From Lachnospiraceae bacterium UBA7026 (GTDB taxonomy: Bacteria; Bacillota; Clostridia; Lachnospirales; Lachnospiraceae), in the NCBI GenBank assembly GCA_002494165.1, contig DLBH01000049.1, positions 1-52,230 of the forward strand: DNA of 52,230 nt, given 5' to 3'. The notes under the pieces are model-generated. The model was not told the origin of the DNA and ran no database searches. It worked only from the letters and a program-made list of their open reading frames with translations. This document shows positions 17,308-25,645 of the stretch, piece after piece. A program made the translations under genes and the position numbers. The first letter of the stretch is position 1, and each line of letters starts with the position of its first letter.

Positions 17308-17934
17308 TCAGATGGAGTAGAGCATAGCATTACAGATGGTGGCCGCAATATTGCTGCCGCCCTTACGTCCCTTGGGAACAATATATGGAATACCTGCCTC
17401 CATGATCAGCTCCTTGGACTCCACCACGTTGACAAAGCCAACGGGAGCGCCGATGATCAGTTCCGGCTTAACCTTGCCTTCCTGAATCAGCTCATAAATC
17501 CTGATGAGGGCTGTCGGTGCATTGCCGATGGCATAGATAACAGGCACGCCAAGGGCCGCACCCCGCTCCACACAGATGGCTGCCCTGGTGCATCCTCTTT
17601 CCTTTGCCTCCTGGGCCACATCCTCGTCCTGCATAAAGCAGTGAGCCTGGCCACCGAGAGACTCCAGCTTCTTCTTGTTGATTCCTGACCAGGCCATCCT
17701 GGTATCCGTCACGATATGGGCTCCCCTCTTCAGGGCCTCCACACCAATATTTGCCGCATTTTCTGAAAAGCAGAGATTATCGGCATAATCGAAATCTGCC
17801 GATGTATGGATGCAGCGTTTTACGATGGAGAATTCCGGCTCGGGCCATGTCCTTCCACCCAGCTCACTGGTGATGATCTCCATGCTTCGTTTTTCAATAT
17901 CCATCGGTTTAACAATTTCAATTCTGTCTAACAT
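17308..17934 (-). CDS. cbiC: Cobalt-precorrin-8 methylmutase
   Basis: A 208-residue CbiC/CobH. RCIHTSADFDYADNLCFSEN starts at residue 40 and places the expected catalytic histidine at residue 43; LIIGAPVGFVNVVESKELI and GRKGGSNIAATICNA form the conserved C-terminal blocks. It moves the methyl group from C11 to C12 to give cobyrinate. AAGGAG precedes the ATG by about 12 nt. It lies 47 nt before cbiD, and cobT precedes it across a hairpin-bearing spacer. Confidence 0.96.
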   Translation of the reverse strand: MLDRIEIVKPMDIEKRSMEIITSELGGRTWPEPEFSIVKRCIHTSADFDYADNLCFSENAANIGVEALKRGAHIVTDTRMAWSGINKKKLESLGGQAHCFMQDEDVAQEAKERGCTRAAICVERGAALGVPVIYAIGNAPTALIRIYELIQEGKVKPELIIGAPVGFVNVVESKELIMEAGIPYIVPKGRKGGSNIAATICNAMLYSI

Positions 17935-18022
17935 GTATTTTTTTATCTCCTTACTATCCGGAAATCCCTTTCTTTAAAAGTAATACTAAGAGTAATTTCC
18001 GGCTCTGTTCTAATAATCCACA

Positions 18023-18063
18023 GATGACAGAACCTGTCATCCGTCCCGGCGCCGGAGGGCGCC
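18023..18063 (-). other. Two tandem perfect hairpins directly after the cobT stop
   Basis: In transcript order: GGCGCC, 4-nt loop, GGCGCC (18058-18063 / 18048-18053), starting at the base after the cobT stop codon; then GATGACAG, 3-nt loop, CTGTCATC (18041-18034 / 18030-18023). No U-tract follows, so they look like mRNA stability or processing structures rather than an intrinsic terminator. Confidence 0.8.
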
Positions 18064-19125
18064 TTAATCCAGTTCCTCGTAGGTGCCGAACTTGGTGTCT
18101 TCAAAGCTGGGCAGCTCCCAGTAGGCCTTGAAGGCATAATCAGCTATAGTAAAGCCGATCACGGCACCGGTACCCTCACCCAGGCACATGCCTGCCATGA
18201 TGTAGGGCTGTTTTCCCATGCCCTCAAGAACCATCATACTGGCCGGCTCATTGGAGCAGTGGGAGGGGAAAATGTAAGGGGCACATTCCGGGGTTATTCT
18301 CATGGCAACCAGGCCTGCCACGGAGGATATGAATCCGTCCACAAACAAAGGAACCTGATAGACTGCCGCTCCGATGCAGCATCCGGCCATGCCGGCGATA
18401 TCCAGACCGCCAACCTTGGCAAGGACATCGATGGGATCCTCAGGATCTACCTCGTTGATCCTGATACTCTCCTTGATAACATCAATCTTATGCTGCAGCC
18501 CCTGGCTGGTCAGACCGGCTCCCTTGCCGGTCATTTTCTCCACCGGCTGGTCCAGAAGAACCGAGCAGATGGCACTGCTGGTGGTTGTGTTGCCGATGCC
18601 CATCTCGCCGGTGGCAAAAAGGTTATAACCCTTATCCTTCAGTTCCCTGACCATGTCAATACCGATTTCTATGGCCTTTATGGCCTCCTCCCGGCTCATG
18701 GCCGGACCTTTGAGCATATTGGCCGTTCCGTATCTTACCTTACGGCGGATTACCCCGGGATTATCCGAATCGGTGGCGATTCCTATATCCACAGGATAGA
18801 CGTCAGCCCCGCTCATGCCCGACATGATGCAGATAGTGGCATTATGTTTGGTCATATTTTCCGTAACAATTTTCGTGACTTCCTGGCCGGTCTGAGTGAC
18901 TCCTTCAGCCACAACACCATTGTCCGCTGCCATTACAATCACTGCCTTTTTGCCGATCCTTGGCTGCTTATCACCATAGATGCCGGCAAACTGGGTTACC
19001 ATGGTCTCCAGTCTTCCCAGACTGTGGAGGGGTTTACCCAGGGTGTTCCAGCGATGTCTCGTGTATTCCATGGCCTCCTCGTCGAGGGGGCGAATCTTTT
19101 TCAATGCTTCATTGAGAGTCAACAT
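18064..19125 (-). CDS. cobT: Nicotinate-nucleotide-dimethylbenzimidazole phosphoribosyltransferase
   Basis: A 353-residue CobT. Visible blocks are KPLHSLGRLETMVTQFAG (about residues 31-48), VIVMAADNGVVAEGVTQTG (about 63-81), GEMGIGNTTTSSAI (about 173-186) and the catalytic glutamate in CLGEGTGAVIG (about residue 317, the position expected from characterised enzymes). It activates the lower-ligand base to alpha-ribazole phosphate for CobS. It lies 112 nt after cobS and before cbiC. No bluB or bza genes for making the base are in the window. Confidence 0.97.
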   Translation of the reverse strand: MLTLNEALKKIRPLDEEAMEYTRHRWNTLGKPLHSLGRLETMVTQFAGIYGDKQPRIGKKAVIVMAADNGVVAEGVTQTGQEVTKIVTENMTKHNATICIMSGMSGADVYPVDIGIATDSDNPGVIRRKVRYGTANMLKGPAMSREEAIKAIEIGIDMVRELKDKGYNLFATGEMGIGNTTTSSAICSVLLDQPVEKMTGKGAGLTSQGLQHKIDVIKESIRINEVDPEDPIDVLAKVGGLDIAGMAGCCIGAAVYQVPLFVDGFISSVAGLVAMRITPECAPYIFPSHCSNEPASMMVLEGMGKQPYIMAGMCLGEGTGAVIGFTIADYAFKAYWELPSFEDTKFGTYEELD

Positions 19126-19237
19126 ATACTCATACCCACTTCCTTAATCACTAAAATTGTTACCTGATGTTTTCTTTTATATCTATCCTCCGGCCCCGGC
19201 CGGCTCAGCAGCCCGGGCCGTCAGAGGCGGTGCCGTC

Positions 19238-20032
19238 TCAGAACAGCAGACCTGCCTGCCGGATCAGAGTCAGCGGCTCCATGCCGGCATATTTTACCAG
19301 GATCATAACCAGAAGCAGAAACTCCACCTCGGCCAGCTCACTGCCTGCTCCCATCACATCGCCGGTAATTCCGCCGATCTTACCGGTAATATATACCCGG
19401 AAAAGATAGGCCAGCAGATAGAGAACGGCAAAGATCAGCAAACCCCACCAGGAAAAGGCTGCCACCATGGCAATAAGGCCAAAAATGACTGTTCCGGCTA
19501 CGGTTGGAAAATCCACCGTCCCCACATAGATGCCGATTCCGGTTTTCCTGGGGTAGATGGCCTTGTAGACGATGGCCCCCTGAACCATCTTGCCCACCAC
19601 CGGCATGAGCAGGATCATGAGCCAGCGGATATCCGAATAGTAGATCCCGGCAAATTTCAGGGCCAGGTCAAAGCACATGGCGATACCGCCGTTGGTACCG
19701 ATTCTGCTGTCCTTCATAATCTCCAGCATTCTCTCCCTGGTCCTGGCGGAATAGATGCCGTCCGCCGTATCGGAAAGGCCGTCCAGATGAAAAGCCCCCG
19801 TCAGGCAGAGATAGGCCAGCATGGAAAAGAGGATGCCGAAGGTCTCCGGCAGCACCAGGGATACCAGGAGAAAAACTCCCATGCACAGGATGCCCAGAAT
19901 CAGGCCCACCACGGGGTAATAAAGGAAACCCTTGTGCATGTCTTCATCTTTCACTTCCCCCAGATCCACATTGATGGGTATCCTGGTCATAAAACCAATT
20001 GTAAGCAGTAATCGCTTGATCTGAGTCTTCAT
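19238..20032 (-). CDS. cobS: Adenosylcobinamide-GDP ribazoletransferase (cobalamin synthase)
   Basis: A 264-residue polytopic membrane protein. FMTRIPI near the N-terminus and TGAFHLDGLSDTADGIYSAR (about residues 77-96, Asp-rich metal site), then KDSRIGTNGG, are the CobS signatures. It joins adenosylcobinamide-GDP to alpha-ribazole (phosphate) in the last step of the pathway. The GDP-activating kinase CobU is not in the window. It follows the hemC-cobA-hemD fusion by 14 nt, so the two are very probably co-transcribed. Confidence 0.96.
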   Translation of the reverse strand: MKTQIKRLLLTIGFMTRIPINVDLGEVKDEDMHKGFLYYPVVGLILGILCMGVFLLVSLVLPETFGILFSMLAYLCLTGAFHLDGLSDTADGIYSARTRERMLEIMKDSRIGTNGGIAMCFDLALKFAGIYYSDIRWLMILLMPVVGKMVQGAIVYKAIYPRKTGIGIYVGTVDFPTVAGTVIFGLIAMVAAFSWWGLLIFAVLYLLAYLFRVYITGKIGGITGDVMGAGSELAEVEFLLLVMILVKYAGMEPLTLIRQAGLLF

Positions 20033-20046
20033 TATTTCACTTCCTG

Positions 20047-22464
20047 TTACTGTCTTTTATTGTCTTCCCGGGCATCCTGGATCATGGTCTCCACCATGCC
20101 CCTGGCCGTGTAGACCTGGGCGGTGCCCGCCACTTTAAGGCCCTGCTTCTCTGCAGTTTTTGTCGTCACAGGCCCTATACTGATATATTTACCCGTCATG
20201 GCAGAGGGATCCTCCACCATGGAGCAGTAGGCCTTTACCGCCGAAGAGCTGGCAAAGGTCACATAATCGATAGCCGGCAGCATCCGGTTGAGTTCCTCCG
20301 CCTTCCTCATGTCATATACGGTATGGTAAAGGGAGACACAGGTGCAGTCCACACCAGCTGCCTCAATGGCCTCAGGCAGGACCTTATTGGCCTCCTCGGC
20401 CCTGAGCAGCAGAACTCTGTCCTGCTCATCCAGTACCGGAACCAGGCTCCTGGCCATGTCCTGGGAGGAGAAGGCTGTAGGCACGAAATCACAGTAGATT
20501 CCATGGTCTTCCAGGGCCCTCCTGGTCCCGTCCCCGATGGCCGCGAAATGGATATGGCCGAAACGGCGGATATCCATGCGAAGCTCTTTTATCTCATCAA
20601 AGAAGCAGCTGACCCCATTGGCGCTGGTAAATACGATCCAGCTGTAACTGTCGATCTGGTCCATGGCCTCATGGAACTGGGGCGTATGGAGCGCCTCGGT
20701 CCGGACAAGGCTGTAGGAGATGGCTTCTGCTCCCTCTTCCTTGAGGAGGGGAGATAATCTCTCCACCATGGAGGGGCTTCCTGTCACCAGAATCCTCTTG
20801 CCCGACAAGGGAAGACCGCCGTACCAATCTAATTCCTTCCTGAGTCCAACTACCTGGCCGACCACCGTGATGGCGGGAGTTCTGATGCCCTCCCTCTTCA
20901 CAATCTCTACGATATCCTCCAGTGTACCGGTGGCCACCTTCTGTTTGGCGGTAGTTCCCTCCTGCAGGACACCAACGGGAGTCTTGGGGTCCTTGCCGTT
21001 ATCAATCAGGTTCTTCACGATATTTGGCAGGTTCTTAAGGCCCATCAGGAAGATAAGGGTCCCTTCCTCCTTTGCCAGAGTATCATAATGGAGAACATTT
21101 TCTCCCTTTTTATGGCTTCCTTCATGACCTGTAATTACATGGAAGGAAGATGCGAAATCTCTATGGGTCACGGGGATGCCACAGTAAGCTGCCACAGCGT
21201 AGGAGGAAGAGATACCTGGAACCACTTCGAATTCCACTCCCGCCTCCCGCAGTTCCTGGCCTTCCTCACCGCCCCGGCCGAAGATGTAGGGGTCGCCTCC
21301 CTTGAGACGAACCACCGTCTTACCTTCCCTGGCCAGCTTGATGAGCAGCTCATTGGTCTCATATTGTTTCAAATGATGATGGGAAGACCGCTTGCCGGCA
21401 TAGATCAGCTCAGCGTCATCCCGGATCTCATTAAGCAGGGAATCCGAAGCCAGGCTGTCATAAACGACAACATCTGCCTGACGAAGAACCCTCAGACCCT
21501 TCCTGGTAAAAAGATCCTCGTCGCCGGGGCCTGCACCGACCAGGTATACCTTGCCCTGGCTGACTTCCCTGGCGATGGCCTTACCCAGGTCTCCGGCTGC
21601 CTGGAAGGGTTCTTTCCCTTCTAAGTCCGCCTTCATGGCCGCCTTCTTGATATGGACTCCATCCTTCACAAACATGGCTCTCATGGAAAAGCCATCTTCT
21701 TCCTTCTTACAGAGGGCTGCCGCCGGCGCGTTACAGCTGCCGCCGATGGTGATCAGGAAGGACCTCTCTGCCTCAAGCAGGCAGGCTGCCTCCTCACTGT
21801 GAATGGCAGCAAGGATCTCCTTCATCTCCTCATCATCCTTGCGGCTCTCCACGGCCAGGATGCCCTGGCCTGCCGCCGGCAGGAAGTCTTCAGGATCCAG
21901 GTACTCATAGGAGATACCCTCCTCCTGCTGGTATTCCAGCCGCTCAATTCCGGCCGCCGCCAGCAGGATGCCGTCGTACTGGCCCTCTCTCAGCTTTCTT
22001 AATCTGGTCTGGACATTTCCCCTCAGCAGCTTAATCTGGACATTGGGGTTGATCTCTTTTACCTGCAGTTCTCTTCGCAGGCTGCTGGTTCCCACCACAC
22101 TGCCGGGAGCCAGGTCTGCCAGCTTGATTCCTGTGGTGGTGACGAAGGTGTCTCTCACGTCAGCCCGGTCCAGGACCGCTCCTATGCCCAGACCCTCCGG
22201 GAACTCCATAGGCATATCCTTGGCGCTATGAACAGCGATATCCACCTTGCCGGACAGTAGTTCTTCTTCCAGCTCAGCAGTGAAAACACCCTTGCCCCCA
22301 AAGGAGGTCAGTGACCGGTCAAGCATCTGGTCTCCCTTGGTGTCAATCTTGGCGATCTCCACTTCAAGGCCGGGAAATGCTTCCTCTATTTTTGTCTTAA
22401 CCAGCTCGGTCTGAATCAAAGCCAGCATGCTCTTCCTCGTACCGATGCGTATCTTCTTTTTCAT
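20047..22464 (-). CDS. HemC-CobA-HemD three-enzyme fusion
   Basis: An 805-residue protein with three catalytic domains. Residues 1 to about 300 are hydroxymethylbilane synthase (AVHSAKDMPMEFP, GTSSLRRELQVK, and the dipyrromethane-cofactor Cys in GGSCNAPAAA at about 241). About 302-545 is uroporphyrinogen-III C-methyltransferase (VYLVGAGPGDEDLFTRKGLR, VRLKGGDPYIFGRGGEE, VVPGISSSYAVAAYCGIPVT). About 551-805 is uroporphyrinogen-III synthase (KRILVTGSPSM, WIVFTSANGV, YVTFASSSAVKAY). One chain would turn four porphobilinogens into precorrin-2. It starts 5 nt after cbiH and ends 14 nt before cobS. HemD-CobA fusions are known; having HemC in front as well is less usual. Confidence 0.95.
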   Translation of the reverse strand: MKKKIRIGTRKSMLALIQTELVKTKIEEAFPGLEVEIAKIDTKGDQMLDRSLTSFGGKGVFTAELEEELLSGKVDIAVHSAKDMPMEFPEGLGIGAVLDRADVRDTFVTTTGIKLADLAPGSVVGTSSLRRELQVKEINPNVQIKLLRGNVQTRLRKLREGQYDGILLAAAGIERLEYQQEEGISYEYLDPEDFLPAAGQGILAVESRKDDEEMKEILAAIHSEEAACLLEAERSFLITIGGSCNAPAAALCKKEEDGFSMRAMFVKDGVHIKKAAMKADLEGKEPFQAAGDLGKAIAREVSQGKVYLVGAGPGDEDLFTRKGLRVLRQADVVVYDSLASDSLLNEIRDDAELIYAGKRSSHHHLKQYETNELLIKLAREGKTVVRLKGGDPYIFGRGGEEGQELREAGVEFEVVPGISSSYAVAAYCGIPVTHRDFASSFHVITGHEGSHKKGENVLHYDTLAKEEGTLIFLMGLKNLPNIVKNLIDNGKDPKTPVGVLQEGTTAKQKVATGTLEDIVEIVKREGIRTPAITVVGQVVGLRKELDWYGGLPLSGKRILVTGSPSMVERLSPLLKEEGAEAISYSLVRTEALHTPQFHEAMDQIDSYSWIVFTSANGVSCFFDEIKELRMDIRRFGHIHFAAIGDGTRRALEDHGIYCDFVPTAFSSQDMARSLVPVLDEQDRVLLLRAEEANKVLPEAIEAAGVDCTCVSLYHTVYDMRKAEELNRMLPAIDYVTFASSSAVKAYCSMVEDPSAMTGKYISIGPVTTKTAEKQGLKVAGTAQVYTARGMVETMIQDAREDNKRQ

Positions 22465-22469
22465 GGAAA

Positions 22470-23225
22470 TTAATCCTCCGTGGCAAAACCGTATTTATCC
22501 TGATATCCTCTTGGTGTGATCATCTTGCCACCGGACACGTAGGTGTTGGAATTGCCGATGATAACGATGCTGAACATATCGATTGGTGCATCCTTGACGG
22601 CGTCAAGGGTGGTCAGGTAGGAGGATTCCTCCGCCCGGCCCGCATGGCGGACTACTCCAACAGGAGTCTTGGGATCCCTGTATTTCATCAGGATCTCCGC
22701 TGCCTTCTCCACATAATCCGCCCGCTTCTTGCTCTTGGGATTATAGAGGCAGACGATAAAATCTCCCTGACCTGCGCAGTCTACACGCTTCATAATAAGT
22801 TTGTATGGTGTCATCAGGTCGCTTAAGCTGATGACTGTAAAATCGTGCATGAGAGGTGCACCCAAAATGGAAGCTGCCGCACTGGCTGCTGTCACACCCG
22901 GCACTGTCTCAATCTCAACATCAGATTTCTTCTCACGGGCAATCTCCAAAAGGATGCCGGCCATACCATAGATTCCACTGTCGCCGGAGCTGACCATAGC
23001 CACGGTTTTTCCCTCTTCAGCCAGGTCGATGGCCATACGGCAGCGGTCCATCTCCTTGGTCATGGGAGTAGAAACGTACTCCTTGTCCGGGAAGAACTCT
23101 TTGAGCATCTCCACATAGGTGGTATAGCCAGTAATAATATCCGCCTTCTCAATGACGTCGATGGCCTTGGCTGTCATGTGATCGTATCCACCGGGGCCGA
23201 AGCCCACTGCATATAATTTACCCAT
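22470..23225 (-). CDS. cbiH: Cobalt-precorrin-3 C17-methyltransferase
   Basis: A 251-residue tetrapyrrole methylase of the CobJ/CbiH group. MGKLYAVGFGPGGYDHMTAK at the N-terminus, VAMVSSGDSGIYGMAGILLE (about residues 76-95), TVPGVTAASAAASILGAPLM and VCLYNPKSKKR are the family blocks. It methylates C17 and contracts the ring. It starts after a 16-bp-period repeat that contributes the AGGAG site, and ends 5 nt before the hemC-cobA-hemD fusion. Confidence 0.96.
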   Translation of the reverse strand: MGKLYAVGFGPGGYDHMTAKAIDVIEKADIITGYTTYVEMLKEFFPDKEYVSTPMTKEMDRCRMAIDLAEEGKTVAMVSSGDSGIYGMAGILLEIAREKKSDVEIETVPGVTAASAAASILGAPLMHDFTVISLSDLMTPYKLIMKRVDCAGQGDFIVCLYNPKSKKRADYVEKAAEILMKYRDPKTPVGVVRHAGRAEESSYLTTLDAVKDAPIDMFSIVIIGNSNTYVSGGKMITPRGYQDKYGFATED

Positions 23226-23246
23226 TTAATAATCTCCTATATATCC

Positions 23247-23338
23247 TGTATATATGGTTCTTGTATATACTGCCTCTTAAAATATACTGCTTTGTATATA
23301 CTGCTTTTTATGTATACCGTTTCTTTTGTATACTGTTC
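23247..23338 (-). repeat. About 16-bp degenerate tandem repeat, about 6 copies, upstream of cbiH
   Basis: TATAC markers on the plus strand at 23266, 23283, 23297, 23313 and 23329 (spacing 14-17), with a further TATAT copy near 23249. Transcript-sense units resemble AAAGCAGTATATAC. The side nearest cbiH leads into ATATAGGAG, the cbiH ribosome binding site. Unlike others, this array is separated from the upstream hemA stop by about 135 bp. Confidence 0.75.
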
Positions 23339-23474
23339 CAATAATCCTGGACTTCAGGACCCGGCCTGACCAGCTTTCCTGTTCTTCCGGACCAGTCTTT
23401 ATATTTTCTGCCGGTCCAGACATATGGAGCCCTGGTTGCGGCCCTCCAGACCTGCCTTTTCAGCTCGGTTTCTG

Positions 23475-24650
23475 TCAATGGTTGAGGCAGCGGAAAAATA
23501 CCTCCAGGTCATCGGGATTATTATTTTCCCGCACCCAGAAAAAGAGGTGGTCAAAGGCTTTCTGCTCACCCTTTTCTTCTGCTACTTTCATGAAATTATC
23601 CCTGGCCTTCCTCATGATTGGCAGGGACTGCTGGAAGACCATCCACTGCTCAAACTGAAGTTCATATTCCTCCAGGATCCCGTAGGCGGCCCTGGCTTCC
23701 ATTTTCTTTTTGGTATTATTCTCCTCAGCAATCCTGGTGAAGTCATCGATATTGTAGTAGCTGGTGCCCTCAAGATTCTGTATGCGGGCATCGATGTCCA
23801 TGGGAACTGCCAGATCCACAAAAACCCTCTTCCTGGGTGTGACCATGGCATTCTTCATCTTGATATAGCTTAAGGTGTAGTGGGGACTGGCTGTGGCTGA
23901 AATAACTACGTCCATATCATCGAGATAATCATATCTGTCATCGTAATCGATGGTGATGAAATCAGAATCCCCGTGCTTGGTACGGATAATCTTATTATTT
24001 CTGGTGGTAACATAAATCTCCGCCTGGCCGAGAGACTGGATATTCATGAGGACAATCCCTCCGATTCTTCCCGTCGCCCCGATAATCATAACCTTTTTAT
24101 CTTTGAGACTGCCCAGCTCTTCCTCTGCGATCTTCACAGCCAGAGTAGCCGTGGATACTGAAGTTTTGGACAGGTCAGTCTTGGTCTTCACTTTCTTAGC
24201 CGCCGTGACAGCGTCACGGAAAAAGGTATTGAGATATACGCCCGTAGTCCCCAGGGACCTGGCCATCTTGTGGGCCGTCTTCACCTGACCTAAGATCTGG
24301 TCCTCCCCCACTACCATGGAGTCGAGACCTGTGGCCACGGAAAAGAGGTGGTCGATGGCTCTCCTTCCATTGTAGAAAAGGAAATAATCCCCCACATCCT
24401 CATCGCTGGCCCCGGCTTCCTTCAGCAGGATATCCTCCATGATGCCGAAAACCCGGCTGCTGCGGTCTGAGTCAGCATACACATACATCTCCGTACGGTT
24501 ACAGGTGGAAAGAACAACACACTCCGGTGTCTCGATATGCTGAGTCACTGCCTCCATCATATGTTTCTGCTGGTCCTCTGTAAAAGCAAACAGCTCACGG
24601 ATCCGCAGGGGCGCGTTTTTGTGACTAACACTGATAACCTGTATACTCAT
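23475..24650 (-). CDS. hemA: Glutamyl-tRNA reductase
   Basis: A 391-residue HemA. The nucleophile is Cys50 in VVLSTCNRTEMYVYA. SVATGLDSMVVGEDQILGQV (about residues 98-117) and the NADPH-binding MIIGATGRIGGIVLMNIQSL follow. It reduces glutamyl-tRNA(Glu) to glutamate-1-semialdehyde, the first committed tetrapyrrole step. The C-terminal region is shorter than in enzymes of about 420 residues but ends in the usual helical dimerisation segment. AAAGGAG lies upstream of the ATG. It sits between cbiF and cbiH, mixing early and late pathway genes. Confidence 0.96.
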   Translation of the reverse strand: MSIQVISVSHKNAPLRIRELFAFTEDQQKHMMEAVTQHIETPECVVLSTCNRTEMYVYADSDRSSRVFGIMEDILLKEAGASDEDVGDYFLFYNGRRAIDHLFSVATGLDSMVVGEDQILGQVKTAHKMARSLGTTGVYLNTFFRDAVTAAKKVKTKTDLSKTSVSTATLAVKIAEEELGSLKDKKVMIIGATGRIGGIVLMNIQSLGQAEIYVTTRNNKIIRTKHGDSDFITIDYDDRYDYLDDMDVVISATASPHYTLSYIKMKNAMVTPRKRVFVDLAVPMDIDARIQNLEGTSYYNIDDFTRIAEENNTKKKMEARAAYGILEEYELQFEQWMVFQQSLPIMRKARDNFMKVAEEKGEQKAFDHLFFWVRENNNPDDLEVFFRCLNH

Positions 24651-24680
24651 TTCTCATAGCTCCTTTATCTGACACGAAAC

Positions 24681-25433
24681 TTACTCTTTTGCCTTACGGA
24701 ATTCGTGAGTAAATGTCTTATCATATAATTTGGACAGCTCATACTCATCACCCAGGAAATCTCCCACAACAGTAAGGGCTGTCTTTGTGATGCCTGCCTC
24801 ATGAACCTTGTCCGCAATATTCATGAGATTACCTCTGACGATCTTCTGGTCCTCCCAGGAAGCCTTGTAAACCACAGCCACCGGTGTATCCTCCCGGTAC
24901 TCCTTGCGGAGGGTCTCAGACAGCTCCTCAATCATACCCACACTGAGGAAGATGATCATGGTGGAGTTGTGCTTAGCCAGATCCTGCAGTTTCTCCTTGG
25001 GCGGCATGGGGGTCCTGCCCTCCATCCTGGTTAAGATGACAGTCTGGGAGATACCAGGCAGGGTATACTCTTTCTGCAGGGCCGCTGCCACTGCCAGAAA
25101 AGAACTGACTCCGGGAATCACCTCATGGGCGATACCCAGCTGGTCAAGCCTGTCCATCTGCTCCCTGTGGGCGCCGTAGACAGCCGGGTCTCCGGTGTGG
25201 ACTCTGGCCACATCCAGACCCTTCTCGTCTGCCTCTTTCATGACATCGATAACCTCTTCCAGGGTCATGGAAGCGCTGTTGTAAATCTTAGCCCCTTCCT
25301 TTGCCCCTGCCAGGACCTCTTTATTGACAAGTGAACCTGCGTAAATAATCACATCCGCCTGATCGATCAGTTTCTTGCCCTTAATTGTAAGCAGCTCCGG
25401 ATCCCCGGGGCCGGCTCCGATAAAATGTACCAT
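24681..25433 (-). CDS. cbiF: Cobalt-precorrin-4 C11-methyltransferase
   Basis: A 250-residue CobM/CbiF. MVHFIGAGPGDPELLTIKGK at the N-terminus, VARVHTGDPAVYGAHREQMD (about residues 75-94), VIPGVSSFLAVAAALQKEYT and TVILTRMEGRTPMP are diagnostic of this methylase group. It methylates C11 before CbiG opens the lactone. It lies between hemL (about 210 nt upstream) and hemA (30 nt downstream). Confidence 0.96.
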   Translation of the reverse strand: MVHFIGAGPGDPELLTIKGKKLIDQADVIIYAGSLVNKEVLAGAKEGAKIYNSASMTLEEVIDVMKEADEKGLDVARVHTGDPAVYGAHREQMDRLDQLGIAHEVIPGVSSFLAVAAALQKEYTLPGISQTVILTRMEGRTPMPPKEKLQDLAKHNSTMIIFLSVGMIEELSETLRKEYREDTPVAVVYKASWEDQKIVRGNLMNIADKVHEAGITKTALTVVGDFLGDEYELSKLYDKTFTHEFRKAKE

Positions 25434-25517
25434 CTTGTTTCTCCTTTTTTCTCTATAATGTCAGTTCTCGATTATCCGGTTCCTATTAAAAAAGCATCTA
25501 TGATAAAGTCTCCGTCT

Positions 25518-25582
25518 CCAATGCGGCCGGCTTCCCTGGGCCTGCCTTTCCTGGGCCTGCCTTCCCCGGCCTGCCTTCCCTG
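25518..25582 (-). repeat. Short 14-19-bp imperfect repeat in the hemL-cbiF spacer
   Basis: Three to four imperfect copies of a GGGAAGGCAGGCC-like unit (transcript sense) sit in the middle of the spacer. The array does not reach the hemL stop codon, so it is weaker support for the stop-anchored pattern. Confidence 0.6.
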
Positions 25583-25645
25583 AAGAGGGGACCGCTTTCT
25601 TCATTCTTTCTTCTGTACTTCCCCTATTATTCCCCTGTCTCTCGC

